Shown here one piece after another: positions 10,348 through 18,371 of a DNA stretch of 64,000 nt. Source of the stretch: Simkaniaceae bacterium (lineage in GTDB: Bacteria > Chlamydiota > Chlamydiia > Chlamydiales > Simkaniaceae); contig CP073762.1 in assembly GCA_018399055.1 (NCBI GenBank), positions 62,001 to 126,000 of the forward strand, given 5' to 3'. A program made the translations under genes and the position numbers. A model generated the notes under the pieces. It was given only the letters and a program-made list of their open reading frames with translations. It did not search any database and was not told the origin of the DNA. Each line of letters starts with the position of its first letter. The stretch's first letter is position 1.

Positions 10348-11194
10348 GATGCTGTCGTCACAAGATCTCTGCCCACATAGCTATACACCTAATTTGAACT
10401 CCGGCTAAGAATGAAGCAGTCGTTTTTGCGTATCTTGTTGCTATGCCCCTCCACCGTTTCAAGTGAAGAATCGTATTTTCCACCAAATGTCTTAGTTTGT
10501 ATAAGTCTTTATCATAAAGACGCTTACTTTTCCTATTTTTCTTTGGGGGAATGACAATTTGCATACTCTGTTCTTCCGCTTTCTTAATTATTTCCTCGGT
10601 ATCATAGGCTTTGTCTGCCAGCAAATATTCCGCTACAATATCCTGTATCAATTTGCTAGCTTCCTTACAATCAGCTCGGGTACCCTCTGTAACAACCGGT
10701 CTGAGCGGCATACCATGCGCATCCACGGCAATATGCAATTTCGAGTTGAGCCCCCTTTTGTTCGGCTCATATCTTGATTTCCACCTACTGCACCTGCAGC
10801 ATGGGGATGAACTTTAATATGAGTTGCATCAATCATTAGCCATTCATAATCGGGATCTATGATCAATGCTTCCATTAGGTTTTCCCAGACACTTTTGTCT
10901 CTCCATCGACAAAAACGTCGGTGAATGTTCTTCCAGTCTCCATAGTCCGGAGGCAAATCTCTCCAAGGAGCTCCTGTTCTAAGGACCCAAAAAACAGCAT
11001 TAATAAACAGCCGGTTGTCTTTTGCGATGCCACCCCATGCACCTCTTCTCCCAGGAAGAAGAGGTTGTAATATACTCCAAGTTCTGTCCGATATGTCATG
11101 TCTCCTATGCGCACTTTTCACGATCTACTCCTTTCGTTTGTGATCAACGCTAAGAAGTATAACAAAAAAAAATTTATCTTGTGACGACACTATC
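10348..11194 (-). mobile_element. IS5-family (IS427-like) insertion sequence, apparently complete, 847 bp
   Basis: The ends are inverted repeats: GATGCTGTCGTCACAAGAT at the left and, read inward from the right, GATAGTGTCGTCACAAGAT, differing at two positions. Each end is flanked by TA (10346-10347 and 11195-11196), consistent with a target-site duplication. The element carries one transposase gene split into two overlapping frames, and the transposase stop codon lies within the left inverted repeat. Length, TA target and two-frame layout fit the IS427 group of IS5. Confidence 0.88.
10358..11121 (-). CDS. IS5-family transposase made by -1 frameshift
   Basis: The first frame starts at GTG 11121, with AAGGAG about 7 nt upstream, and reads MKSAHRRHDISDRTWSIL..., the typical IS5 N-terminal DUF4096-like region, through the first catalytic Asp in MIDATHIKVH. 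It would stop at 10648. The second frame, ending at 10358, continues with LNSKLHIAVDAHGMPL, the second Asp region in LLADKAYDTEEI and the C-terminal Glu region RHLVENTILHLKRWRGIATRY. The frames join at A AAA GGG GGC (minus strand, about 10759-10750), a classic -1 slippery heptamer context. All DDE motifs are present once the frames are joined, so the element may still be active. Confidence 0.85.
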
Positions 11195-11246
11195 TAAGCT
11201 ATCCAATAGACAATAGGAGTCCTGTGGCTCGCCATCTTAAAAAAAG

Positions 11247-11760
11247 TATATAGCTGAGTTGTTATAATTTAGTTATAGGCAATGCTCCTTGAAAAGCTCA
11301 TCTATTCCACATTGATATTTTCTTCGCTTAGACTTTGCCTGCGCCCATTTGTGTTCAATGGGATTTAGGTCAGGGGAATAGGGAGGAAGATATTCCAAGG
11401 TATGGCCCGCAGCCTGGATCTTTTCTTGCATAGATTTGCTTTTATGGAATGAAGCATTATCCATAACCAGAATACTTTCAGAGGGAAGTTGCGGTAGCAA
11501 GTCTTGTTCTGCCCAAATAGAACTTGATATCCTCCATCAAAATCTCTCTATCAATCTTTATTGCAGGTCTGATTTTAGTGCGTCTCGGCTCCCATCTCTT
11601 AGACCAGAGAAACACACTATTTACACTTACACCAAAGCGTCTTGCTACTTGGGCAAAGCTTAATTTTTCTTTGCTTCGGATCGATAGAATTTTTTTTCTA
11701 AAATCTAGCGAATATGTCATTCAAAAAATTATAACTAAAACGAAATATTTTAGCTATATA
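11247..11760 (-). mobile_element. Internally deleted IS630-family element
   Basis: The ends form an imperfect 31-bp inverted repeat: TATATAGCT, then 12 unlike bases, then TTTAGTTATA at the left, matched by the same two blocks read inward from the right (11760 downward). About 510 bp remain, against roughly 1.1 kb for a full IS630. The remaining coding sequence keeps only the start and the end of the transposase. It lies about 50 bp from the intact IS5 element, so this gap between tpsA and the tRNA genes has received at least two insertions. Confidence 0.75.
11273..11720 (-). pseudogene. IS630 transposase remnant, middle deleted
   Basis: The 5' part (from ATG 11720) encodes an intact helix-turn-helix (MTYSLDFRKKILSIRSKEKL, then FAQVARRFGVSVNSVFLWSK). 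Near 11495-11510 the reading jumps into another frame, which encodes the end of the transposase: LLPQLPSESILVMDNASFHK with the second catalytic Asp, then YLPPYSPDLNPIEHKWAQAK with the catalytic Glu. The stretch with the first catalytic Asp, roughly half the usual length, is missing. An internal deletion plus the frame change means no functional product. Confidence 0.8.
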
Positions 11761-12045
11761 TCATGCCTGCATCCATAATATGACAACTTATTTTTTAAAA
11801 TTTTCATTTACATCTTTTGGTAAATCTCAGATTTCTGCTCTAGCAAGCGCTGTGACTTATACCGCCCTTTCACAACTAGGGAAAAATGACAAATGAAAGA
11901 GGGTACCTAACAGACAAAAATAGACGGGCAAGACTATTTTTGCAGCTATCATCTACATCAACCAGTCCGGCTACCTTGCTGCCGGATTACTCACAATCCA
12001 CCTAATTCCAGGAATACTTGCTGCTCATAACGGATGGCGTTAGAT
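11761..12045. other. Gene-free stretch between IS630 remnant and tRNA terminator
   Basis: No open frame with a plausible start or codon pattern is visible. There is a small hairpin, TCCGGC...GCCGGA, at 11966-11986 without a T-run. The remainder is AT-rich filler. Confidence 0.5.
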
Positions 12046-12080
12046 AAAAAAAGGTCAGGTGGTAACACCTGACCTTTTTT
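12046..12080 (-). terminator. Strong intrinsic terminator after the tRNA pair
   Basis: On the minus strand AGGTCAGGTG-TTAC-CACCTGACCT forms a perfect 10-bp stem followed by a run of T. A-tracts on the other side make it nearly symmetrical, so it could also stop transcription coming from the opposite direction. It starts at the last base of tRNA-Lys and probably ends the whole rpsB-tsf-pyrH-frr-tRNA block. Confidence 0.88.
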
Positions 12081-12152
12081 GAGGCTTGATGGGCTCGAAC
12101 CATCGACCCTCTCCTTAAAAGGGAGATGCTCTACCAACTGAGCTAAAGCCTC
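12080..12152 (-). tRNA. tRNA-Lys (anticodon TTT)
   Basis: The 73-nt cloverleaf reads as follows. The acceptor stem is GAGGCTT/AAGCCTC with discriminator A. The D-loop is AGCTCAGTTGGTAGAGC. The anticodon stem TCTCC/GGAGA encloses loop CTTTTAA with anticodon TTT. The T-arm contains GGTTCGAACCC. No 3' CCA is encoded. It lies 6 bp after tRNA-Glu. Confidence 0.95.
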
Positions 12153-12158
12153 AAGTAA

Positions 12159-12233
12159 TGACCCCAAGGGGATTCGAACCCCTGTTGCAAGGATGAAAAC
12201 CTTGTGTCCTAGGCCTGGCTAGACGATGGGGCC
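12159..12233 (-). tRNA. tRNA-Glu (anticodon TTC)
   Basis: The 75-nt cloverleaf has acceptor GGCCCCA/TGGGGTC (one G-U pair), anticodon stem CAAGG/CCTTG with loop TTTTCAT (anticodon TTC), and T-arm AGGGGTTCGAATCCCCT. No 3' CCA is encoded. It lies about 60 bp after frr and is probably co-transcribed with it. Confidence 0.95.
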
Positions 12234-12292
12234 AGATAAATATCTGTCGCCTAATGGAGAATTATAATTCCTAAAGCAGTAATAAATCAAGA

Positions 12293-12844
12293 TCAAACTG
12301 CGAGGATATCTTTTTCCTTTTCTGCAAAGAGTTCGTCAACTTGTTTACAAAATTTGTCTGTAAGCTCTTGAATAAGCTTCTCATCTCTTTTGAGATCATC
12401 TTCTGTAATATCACCATCAGATTTCTGCTTTTTTGTCAGATCGTTAGCTTTTCGACGCACATCACGAATCGTAACCTTTGTCTTTTCTCCTTTCTCGCGA
12501 GCATCTTTGGCGATTTCCTTGCGCCTTTCTTCACTCATCGGGGGAATGGGAACACGAACAACGTTCCCGTCAACAGCAGGTTGAAGATTCAAATTTGCCT
12601 TTTCAATTCCTTTTGCAATAGAGTTTGCCGTACTTGGATCAAAAGGGGTCACAACGAGCTGATTACCATCAGTAACAGACACCGTCGCAACATCGCGCAT
12701 CCGCATCGGTGTTCCATAGACTTCTAAAGAAACACTATCTAACATCGAAGAACTAGGACGGCTTGTCCTCATTCCTTTTAGCTCTTCCTTATAGTGGTCG
12801 AGAGCCTTTACCATATTTTCTTTGCATTCGTCCATAATACTCAT
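12293..12844 (-). CDS. frr: Ribosome recycling factor
   Basis: The 183-residue protein matches the usual RRF length. Family signatures are seen at the N-terminus (LKGMRTSRPSSSMLDSVSLE, where the conserved form is LRTGRASPALLD) and in the middle (PFDPSTANSIAKGIEKANL, then PAVDGNVVRVPIPPMSEERR). With EF-G it splits post-termination ribosomes. It is the last protein gene of the block; ATG lies 3 bp after the pyrH stop, with AAAGG upstream inside pyrH, so coupling is likely. Confidence 0.97.
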   Translation of the reverse strand: MSIMDECKENMVKALDHYKEELKGMRTSRPSSSMLDSVSLEVYGTPMRMRDVATVSVTDGNQLVVTPFDPSTANSIAKGIEKANLNLQPAVDGNVVRVPIPPMSEERRKEIAKDAREKGEKTKVTIRDVRRKANDLTKKQKSDGDITEDDLKRDEKLIQELTDKFCKQVDELFAEKEKDILAV

Positions 12845-12847
12845 GGG

Positions 12848-13567
12848 TTAACCTTTCGTCACAAGTGTTCCACCCTTTCGATCAGTGACAGCCCTTAGCA
12901 TCGCACCCTTTTCAAAGAGATTGAATACATGAATTGGAATATCACTTTCTCGGCAAAGGGCAATTGCTGTTCCATCCATCACATGGAGATCCTTTGTCAA
13001 AACCTCTCCATAGGTCAGGTGATCACTTTTAACAGCCTCTTTGTGCTTCATAGGATCCATATCATAGATCCCATCGACCTTCGTAGCTTTTAAAAGAACC
13101 TCTGCCTCGATTTCACTGGCTCGCATGGCAGCTGTTGTATCCGTTGTAAAATAGGGGTTTCCCGTCCCTCCAACAAAGATCACAATGTGTCCTTTGTCAA
13201 GAGAGTGCAGGGCATGATTCCAATTATAGGGCTCAACAATTCCATCAAAATTCAGAGCGCTCATCACACGGGTTTTGCACCCCTTTGTTGAGAGAACTTG
13301 GCCAAGAATCAGGCCGTTGATGGTTGTTGCAAGCATCCCTACATGGTCTGCCGGGGTCCGGGCAAAGCCAAATTGCTCGGCCATATTTCCTCGGAAGATA
13401 TTCCCTCCTCCAATAACGACCCCAATCTCAACGCCAAGCGCATATACTTCACAAATTGCATTCGCAATTTGATCACATGCCACATGATCAATCACTCCAG
13501 TCATTTCCCCTTTTAGGGACTCACCAGAGAGCTTTAGAAGGACCCGTTTGTAAGAGGGTTTAGTCAC
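12848..13567 (-). CDS. pyrH: UMP kinase
   Basis: The 239-residue protein belongs to the bacterial amino-acid-kinase-fold UMP kinases. It shows VLLKLSGESLKG at the N-terminus (phosphate binding), VIGGGNIFRG, and GTGNPYFTTDTTAAMRASEI for UMP/ATP binding. It phosphorylates UMP to UDP in pyrimidine nucleotide synthesis. The start is GTG at 13567, immediately after the tsf TAA; AGGTGA lies 6 nt upstream inside tsf. Position between tsf and frr is the conserved bacterial order. Confidence 0.96.
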   Translation of the reverse strand: MTKPSYKRVLLKLSGESLKGEMTGVIDHVACDQIANAICEVYALGVEIGVVIGGGNIFRGNMAEQFGFARTPADHVGMLATTINGLILGQVLSTKGCKTRVMSALNFDGIVEPYNWNHALHSLDKGHIVIFVGGTGNPYFTTDTTAAMRASEIEAEVLLKATKVDGIYDMDPMKHKEAVKSDHLTYGEVLTKDLHVMDGTAIALCRESDIPIHVFNLFEKGAMLRAVTDRKGGTLVTKG

Positions 13568-14413
13568 TTATTCACCTATTTGCCAACGAACAAACTCCAC
13601 AACTTCAAGAGTCTTGCCCGCTTTTTTTCCTTCTTGCGCAACATAATCAGCTACATTCATTGAAGGCTCTTTGACGAACTTCTGATTTAACAAACACGAC
13701 TGCTCATAAAAAGACTTGAGCTTCCCTTGAACAATCTTATCCATAATTTCAGGCGGCTTGTTTTCAATCTGGCTGCGAGCAATCTCTTCCTCTTTTGCCA
13801 GAACATCAGCAGAAATCTCGTCCGACTTCAAAAAGTCAGGTGCTTCAGCAGCAACATGCATTGCAACGTCGCGCGCAAGCGCATCAACGTCACCCGCCCC
13901 TTTGATCACTACAGCACATACAATTTTTCCACCCATGTGGGAGTAAATTCCAAGCGAGCTATCAGCAGACTTTTTAAAGTTGAGAATACGCTTAATTTGA
14001 ATATTTTCTCCAAGACTATGCACAGTCTCTGCACGATACTCATCAATCGTAAGCGCTGGGTTTTGACTGTACTTCTGCTGAATGAAGTCTTCAGCAGATT
14101 TTGGCTTTGTTTTCAGCGCGTCATCACAGATGTTTTTCAGGAATTCTTTAAAACGATCGTTTTGGAGTACAAAGTCTGTCTCTACATTCACCTCGACAAG
14201 GTATGCCATCTCGTCATTTTCTGAAATGCCAACAACACCTTCGTTTGTTTCACGGCCTCCCTTCTTGACAGCAGACGCCATTCCCTTCTTTCGAAGAATA
14301 TGAATCGCTTCTTCCATATCGCCACCGGCTTCAGTAAGCGCATCTTTACATTTGGTCATTCCAACGCCAGTTCTTTTCCTAAGGTCCATGACCATCTGAG
14401 CTGTAACTGTCAT
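13568..14413 (-). CDS. tsf: Translation elongation factor Ts
   Basis: 281 residues. The N-terminal UBA-like module carries the family signature LRKRTGVGMTKCKDALTEAG. The core shows VEVNVETDFVLQNDRFKEF (TDFV is the EF-Tu contact motif), and the second half has NKPPEIMDKIVQGKLKSFY. It exchanges GDP for GTP on EF-Tu. The start ATG overlaps the rpsB stop in an ATGA, so translation is coupled to rpsB. Confidence 0.97.
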   Translation of the reverse strand: MTVTAQMVMDLRKRTGVGMTKCKDALTEAGGDMEEAIHILRKKGMASAVKKGGRETNEGVVGISENDEMAYLVEVNVETDFVLQNDRFKEFLKNICDDALKTKPKSAEDFIQQKYSQNPALTIDEYRAETVHSLGENIQIKRILNFKKSADSSLGIYSHMGGKIVCAVVIKGAGDVDALARDVAMHVAAEAPDFLKSDEISADVLAKEEEIARSQIENKPPEIMDKIVQGKLKSFYEQSCLLNQKFVKEPSMNVADYVAQEGKKAGKTLEVVEFVRWQIGE

Positions 14414-15213
14414 TCTTTCACCTCTTTTTTAGATGCCTCTTCCTCTTCTTGAGCCTCTTTTGGTTCAATCTTAGCTTCCGCTTCCTTTGTAGCTTCTTCC
14501 TTGCCAATCGCAATATTCAACTCACCTTTCTTATCAATAATGACATCTGAAAGAGCATAAACAATCAACTTGATGCTCTTGAGTGCATCATCGTTACATG
14601 CAATCACATAATCAATAGGATCCGGGTCGCAGTTAGTATCAACAAGAGCCATCACAGGAATGCCTAGCTTGTTTGCTTCGGCAACAGCAATATGTTCTTT
14701 ACTTGGATCAACAACAACAAGCAGCCCAGGAGGCTTGCGCATTGCTCGGATACCTGAAAGGTTTCGATCTAGCTTTTCGCGGTCTTTATTTAGCAGCGTC
14801 ATCTCTTTTTTTGTGAACCCGTCACCCCCTGTAGCGATTTGTTTTTCAACACGCTCCAAGGTTTTTACTGAGCCTCTGATGGTTTTCAAGTTAGTGAGCA
14901 TTCCACCGAGCCAGCGCTCTGCAACATAGAATTCACCACATCTTTCTGCGCCTTCTTTAATGACATCTTTTGCTTGTTTTTTGGTTCCAACAAACAAGAT
15001 GCTCTGATGCTTTTCAACAGTAGAGATCACAACATCAATTGCGATACGAATTTGCTGCATGGTTTTTGCGAGGTCGATGATGTAAATCCCACTGCGCTCT
15101 TCAAAAATAAAGCGCTTCATCTTGGGGTTCCATCGTTGCTTCTGGTGGCCGAAATGTGCCCCAGCTTCGAGTAGATCCTTAATGGAAACAGTAACAGTCT
15201 GGTTTTGTGCCAA
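14410..15213 (-). CDS. rpsB: 30S ribosomal protein S2
   Basis: 267 residues. S2 signatures are seen: LLEAGAHFGHQKQRWNPKMK, then YIIDLAKTMQQI, LFVGTKKQAKDVI, RWLGGMLTNLKTI and PVMALVDTNCDPD. The C-terminal 40 residues are rich in Glu and Lys, a low-complexity tail longer than in many bacteria. The start is TTG at 15213: AAAGGG lies upstream and no ATG fits the conserved N-terminus MAQNQTVTVSIKDLL. It opens the rpsB-tsf-pyrH-frr block and lies 77 bp after tRNA-Gly. Confidence 0.97.
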   Translation of the reverse strand: MAQNQTVTVSIKDLLEAGAHFGHQKQRWNPKMKRFIFEERSGIYIIDLAKTMQQIRIAIDVVISTVEKHQSILFVGTKKQAKDVIKEGAERCGEFYVAERWLGGMLTNLKTIRGSVKTLERVEKQIATGGDGFTKKEMTLLNKDREKLDRNLSGIRAMRKPPGLLVVVDPSKEHIAVAEANKLGIPVMALVDTNCDPDPIDYVIACNDDALKSIKLIVYALSDVIIDKKGELNIAIGKEEATKEAEAKIEPKEAQEEEEASKKEVKE

Positions 15214-15289
15214 GCCTTGTCCCTTTTGTTTGACGACGGCATCCCAACTCTCAGGTTAGGATTTCGGTCTTGGTTAATATTGGTAAAAA

Positions 15290-15360
15290 AGCGCCTGGTC
15301 AGAATCGAACTGACGCTAATAGCTTGGAAGGCTATTGTTCTACCATTGAACTACAGGCGC
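15290..15360 (-). tRNA. tRNA-Gly (anticodon TCC)
   Basis: The 71-nt cloverleaf has acceptor GCGCCTG/CAGGCGC, a D-arm containing AGTTCAATGGTAGAAC, anticodon stem AATAG/CTATT around loop CCTTCCAAG (anticodon TCC), and T-arm GTCAGTTCGATTCTGAC. No CCA is encoded. It stands just upstream of rpsB in the same direction and may share its promoter. Confidence 0.95.
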
Positions 15361-15741
15361 ACAATTCATCTTTTTTACCCTATTTCACTGATTTTTTCCA
15401 AGTGAAATCTTTATTTGTATCAGAATGGCGTCGTCCATGAGTTGCCCAACCCATAAGGATTCTGATGCAAAAATCTCTTTTCGAGGAAAAAGAGTAGAAG
15501 AGTGGGCTTATCGAATATTGGGTGGATAGATTATCGGGGACAGGTTTAAGGAAACATCTCCTTGTAGAGTTTTTCATGGGTAGAGAGTTAATTTAAATAT
15601 TTATATACAAGCTACTTACATAATTAAAAACCATATAATATTGATAAATAGTTAGTTATGTTTTTATTATTAATTAGTAAAATAAATTATATATATGTTA
15701 TAATAATATCTATAATTAAAACAAAATATCGAGAGTTAAAT
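15361..15741. other. AT-rich gap with a palindrome; no gene called
   Basis: The gap separates the divergently oriented tRNA-Gly/rpsB block and the CPBP gene, so it should hold promoters for both. The inverted repeat ATTTCACT (15382-15389) and AGTGAAAT (15401-15408), with an 11-nt spacer, is a possible operator or hairpin just upstream of tRNA-Gly. A 65-codon minus-strand frame at 15380-15577 (containing ILMGWATHGRRHSDTNKDF) has no clear ribosome site and is not called. 15600-15740 is very AT-rich with several TATAAT-like words. Confidence 0.4.
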
Positions 15742-16353
15742 ATGGATTCAATATCAAGTATAGCTTCAACTGTGGGAATTGGGCTCGTAGGAGCCGCTGT
15801 TTCAAGGACTTCTATGTGGGTCAGCAACAGTTTTGAAAGCGCAACAGGGCGACATGTTGGTCAGGCAACCGACTATATCATGCCAGAATGTGTAAAGAAG
15901 GCCTTTTCAATAGCTGGAAAAAGCTTTAACTATCCATTAAATGCCTTAAGTAAACAACTCCAGTACGTCTATATCTACAAACCTTATGAAGAAGATCGAA
16001 TTGATATGAAAGAACTTGGAAAACGGGGACCTCAATTAGATAAGTTCCTAAAAATTATCCTTGCTCCAATTATGGAAGAGATCATTTTCAGAGGGGGAGT
16101 GCAAAAGCTCGGAGAAATGGGATTAGTTTCTTTAGGAATTCCTTCACCTTTGGCAAAAGTCATTTGCATTGTGGCAGCTAATACCATGTTTACGGCAGCA
16201 CACTTAGAAGATCATACCCAATTCAATACAAGGGAGTTTTCTTCTGTTTTTGTTGGGGGAATGACAGATGGGATCATTTGCAGTGAGTATGGCTTAATAA
16301 GCTCGATTGCTTCGCATCTGTTTAGCAATTTGTCAACGTACTATATTAAGTAA
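15742..16353 (+). CDS. CPBP-family intramembrane metalloprotease-like protein
   Basis: The ATG at 15742 with GAGAG upstream gives 203 residues; the frame stays open further 5' but only through AT-rich non-coding-like sequence. The CPBP/Abi motifs are present: MEEIIFRGG (EExxxR), then NTMFTAAHLED (FxxxH) and IASHLFSNL (HxxxN). These are the putative metal ligands of the type-II CAAX-protease/bacteriocin-processing fold. The hydrophobic segments are modest, so only a few membrane helices are likely. The substrate is unknown. A second, smaller CPBP protein lies at 59399-59881. Confidence 0.75.
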   Translation: MDSISSIASTVGIGLVGAAVSRTSMWVSNSFESATGRHVGQATDYIMPECVKKAFSIAGKSFNYPLNALSKQLQYVYIYKPYEEDRIDMKELGKRGPQLDKFLKIILAPIMEEIIFRGGVQKLGEMGLVSLGIPSPLAKVICIVAANTMFTAAHLEDHTQFNTREFSSVFVGGMTDGIICSEYGLISSIASHLFSNLSTYYIK

Positions 16354-16358
16354 CGTTG

Positions 16359-17006
16359 TTATCCTCGAAGAACACTGGAGACACCAATAAAACTCCAATG
16401 ATCAGGGTTGTAAGCGCAAAAAGTTGCAGAGGCATCGCCACCAATGACGTCGAAAGACTTCCCCTTCGTGCTTTTGCAACGCGTTGCATTATCTTGCCCA
16501 TAAAGGAGAGTTGTCCCTTCTAATTTCTTTGCGGCATAGATAGCAATCATTGCCTCAAGCCGTGTGGGGACACTGTAACCGCTGAGAGTCAGGGCTTCTT
16601 TTTGTTGGTCAAATTTTAAATATTTATGGGTCGTCTCTCTAGACATCCAAAACCAGTATGTTTTGGGGTTTTCCCTGTGGTCGGCCTGAGAAAGACCCGA
16701 TGTATCTTTTCCTTCAATTTCGTATAATTTGCTTATACTCATACTTTTAGGTACGCAGCATAGGATGTGGGTCTTAGAAAGCTCATCCGTGGCCTCTACA
16801 AGGGGCTTTGGAACGTCCGTAGCTTCAACATCGATATTAGCGACTTCTTTCCACTCATTTGGCCCCATAGTCAGCTTAGAAGTGCTTTTCTGGTGATCTG
16901 CGGAAGAAAGTGCTGATAGGAAGCTACTAAATAATCCTGAAATAGATGGCAATGAAAATGACGTCACTTGACTGGTCCCCAATTTTTGTTTATTGATGCC
17001 ACACAT
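16359..17006 (-). CDS. Unknown 215-residue protein
   Basis: I do not recognise a named family. The N-terminal 60 residues are Ser/Thr-rich without a signal peptide, a composition often seen in type III secretion substrates (inference only). The middle has KTYWFWMSRETTHKYLKF and the end has TRLEAMIAIYAAKKLEGT and GGDASATFCAYNPDHWSF, which look like a folded globular domain. It converges with the CPBP gene, leaving 5 bp between the stops. ATG 17006 gives the whole frame. Confidence 0.55.
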   Translation of the reverse strand: MCGINKQKLGTSQVTSFSLPSISGLFSSFLSALSSADHQKSTSKLTMGPNEWKEVANIDVEATDVPKPLVEATDELSKTHILCCVPKSMSISKLYEIEGKDTSGLSQADHRENPKTYWFWMSRETTHKYLKFDQQKEALTLSGYSVPTRLEAMIAIYAAKKLEGTTLLYGQDNATRCKSTKGKSFDVIGGDASATFCAYNPDHWSFIGVSSVLRG

Positions 17007-17376
17007 TTTACATAATCTTCATAATTTAGGACCAGGCGTTTTTGTTAAAAGAAATTATTTGAAATAGAAATAGGGAGACTACTATTAATGGGTGCACAAT
17101 AAGTATAGAGAGTAGTCACTTCAGATCTCAAGGAAGGAGCAACCTTCCTTTTGGCTTATTGCCTTTTTATCCTATAAATCTTGGTCTGGACCTCTGCTCC
17201 TACAGGGATCGATCACTTTTATGTGAAAGGAACAACTACTTGGAACCAATGGATACCTAAAAGAGGTCTCGCAAGGACTGGAATCCACCTTTTCCCTGCT
17301 TACCAATTCTCGGAGCTTATTGAAGAAATAACTTACCGCCCCTCTACAAAGCATGTATTTTTTATTCAGGATAGGG
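17007..17376. other. Gap between two divergent genes, possible small RNA
   Basis: No convincing protein gene. Two opposing frames of 60-66 codons (17172-17381) mirror each other and lack ribosome sites. On the plus strand TTGAAA at about 17050 and TATTAA about 18 bp later could be a promoter, followed some 40 bp on by the hairpin at 17130-17150. That would give a short transcript of unknown role. Confidence 0.3.
17130..17153 (+). terminator. Small hairpin with short T-run
   Basis: AAGGAAGG (17130-17137), loop AGCAA, CCTTCCTT (17143-17150), then TT. The 8-bp stem is perfect but the T-run is only four. No protein gene lies directly upstream on the plus strand. Confidence 0.45.
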
Positions 17377-17385
17377 TATAATGGG
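17350..17385 (+). promoter_or_regulatory. Candidate promoter of the exported protein gene at 17419
   Basis: A perfect TATAAT lies at 17377-17382, about 36 bp before the start codon. The -35 region (TGTATT or similar) is poor, so only the -10 box supports it. Confidence 0.5.
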
Positions 17386-17418
17386 TAGTCAAATGGATAT
17401 GAATACGGAGCTCATCCT

Positions 17419-18291
17419 ATGAAGAAATTTTTGCTTGTCCCCTTTGTCGCAGCATCACTAATGCTACCTCTTATAGCTAAAGAGGATACGACTAAAATTG
17501 AAAGCGTTAAATCTGAACAGGTTGTTGCTCCTCAGCAGAAGCTCATTGACGAAGTTCTATCCGATTATCGCGAAGGGAGGTATAATAATTTTTTGAAATC
17601 TATTGATGCTTCCTACAAAGAAAAAAGCAATAATTGGGAATTTAACTCGGCCTTAGAAGAGCGAAAAAAACTCTCGGAAATGGTTACCGATTATCAAGGA
17701 GAAAGAGGAGATGCCTTCAAGAAGGATATCGCCACTCTCCATGAAGCTCAGAATCGCGAACTCGTTGAAGTCTGTATTAATAATCCTCGCGAGAAAATTA
17801 GCAGTGAAGTCCGCGATATGGTTTTCTTTTCTCCAAACCCCCACGAACTAGAGAGCATTGAATACGTCCACCAACTTAGCAATAAGTTTAAAGGAGATGG
17901 CGTCACACCTCTAGAAAACAAGCTGATCAACATTGATACAGAATTCTGGCTCAAAGAACTCTCTATTGGCGTAGCACTCACTCAAGGTCAAATCGATCAA
18001 GAGACATTTCAAAAGCAATATCTCGTTCTCCAAGTAGAGAAAATGAAGCAAATGAAAGATGCTTGCCAGGGAGATCTCGTCGATGTCAAAATCAAATCTT
18101 ACATTGATACTGCAGCAGAGGTCCTACCAAAAGTTAAAGCCTCAGCTTCAACAAGGCAATACCTTACCGCTCTAGGTCGCGACAAAGTCGCTCCTAAATG
18201 CGATGCAGAAAAGAAAATGCAATCGATTATGGCAAGCTACCTTCAGAAGGAAGATGCCCTTATCGAAAAACACTTCCAAAGTGACCAATAG
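17419..18291 (+). CDS. Exported protein of unknown function
   Basis: 290 residues, with a clear Sec signal peptide (MKKFLLVPFVAASLMLPLIA) and a likely cut before KEDTTK. The mature part is charged and mainly alpha-helical, with no membrane segment and two cysteines far apart. No catalytic motif is visible. GGAG lies about 9 nt before the ATG and a TATAAT box lies upstream. Location is likely periplasmic. I do not recognise the family. Confidence 0.75.
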   Translation: MKKFLLVPFVAASLMLPLIAKEDTTKIESVKSEQVVAPQQKLIDEVLSDYREGRYNNFLKSIDASYKEKSNNWEFNSALEERKKLSEMVTDYQGERGDAFKKDIATLHEAQNRELVEVCINNPREKISSEVRDMVFFSPNPHELESIEYVHQLSNKFKGDGVTPLENKLINIDTEFWLKELSIGVALTQGQIDQETFQKQYLVLQVEKMKQMKDACQGDLVDVKIKSYIDTAAEVLPKVKASASTRQYLTALGRDKVAPKCDAEKKMQSIMASYLQKEDALIEKHFQSDQ

Positions 18292-18371
18292 TTTCACCCC
18301 ATCACCTTGACAAATAGTCGCTTGCTTTCAAATCTTGACATTACTCAGTATATTGAGCAAAAGACAAAACG

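Noticed and set aside
11822-11833. Match of 12 bases to the inverted repeat before secA
   Set aside because: Only 12 bases, without the second arm; could be chance. Mentioned only as a lead.
15380-15577. 65-codon minus-strand frame
   Set aside because: No ribosome site, overlaps a palindrome just upstream of tRNA-Gly; no recognisable domain.
17172-17381. Opposing 60- and 66-codon frames
   Set aside because: They mirror each other, neither has a ribosome site, and the plus-strand one ends over the -10 box of the next gene.
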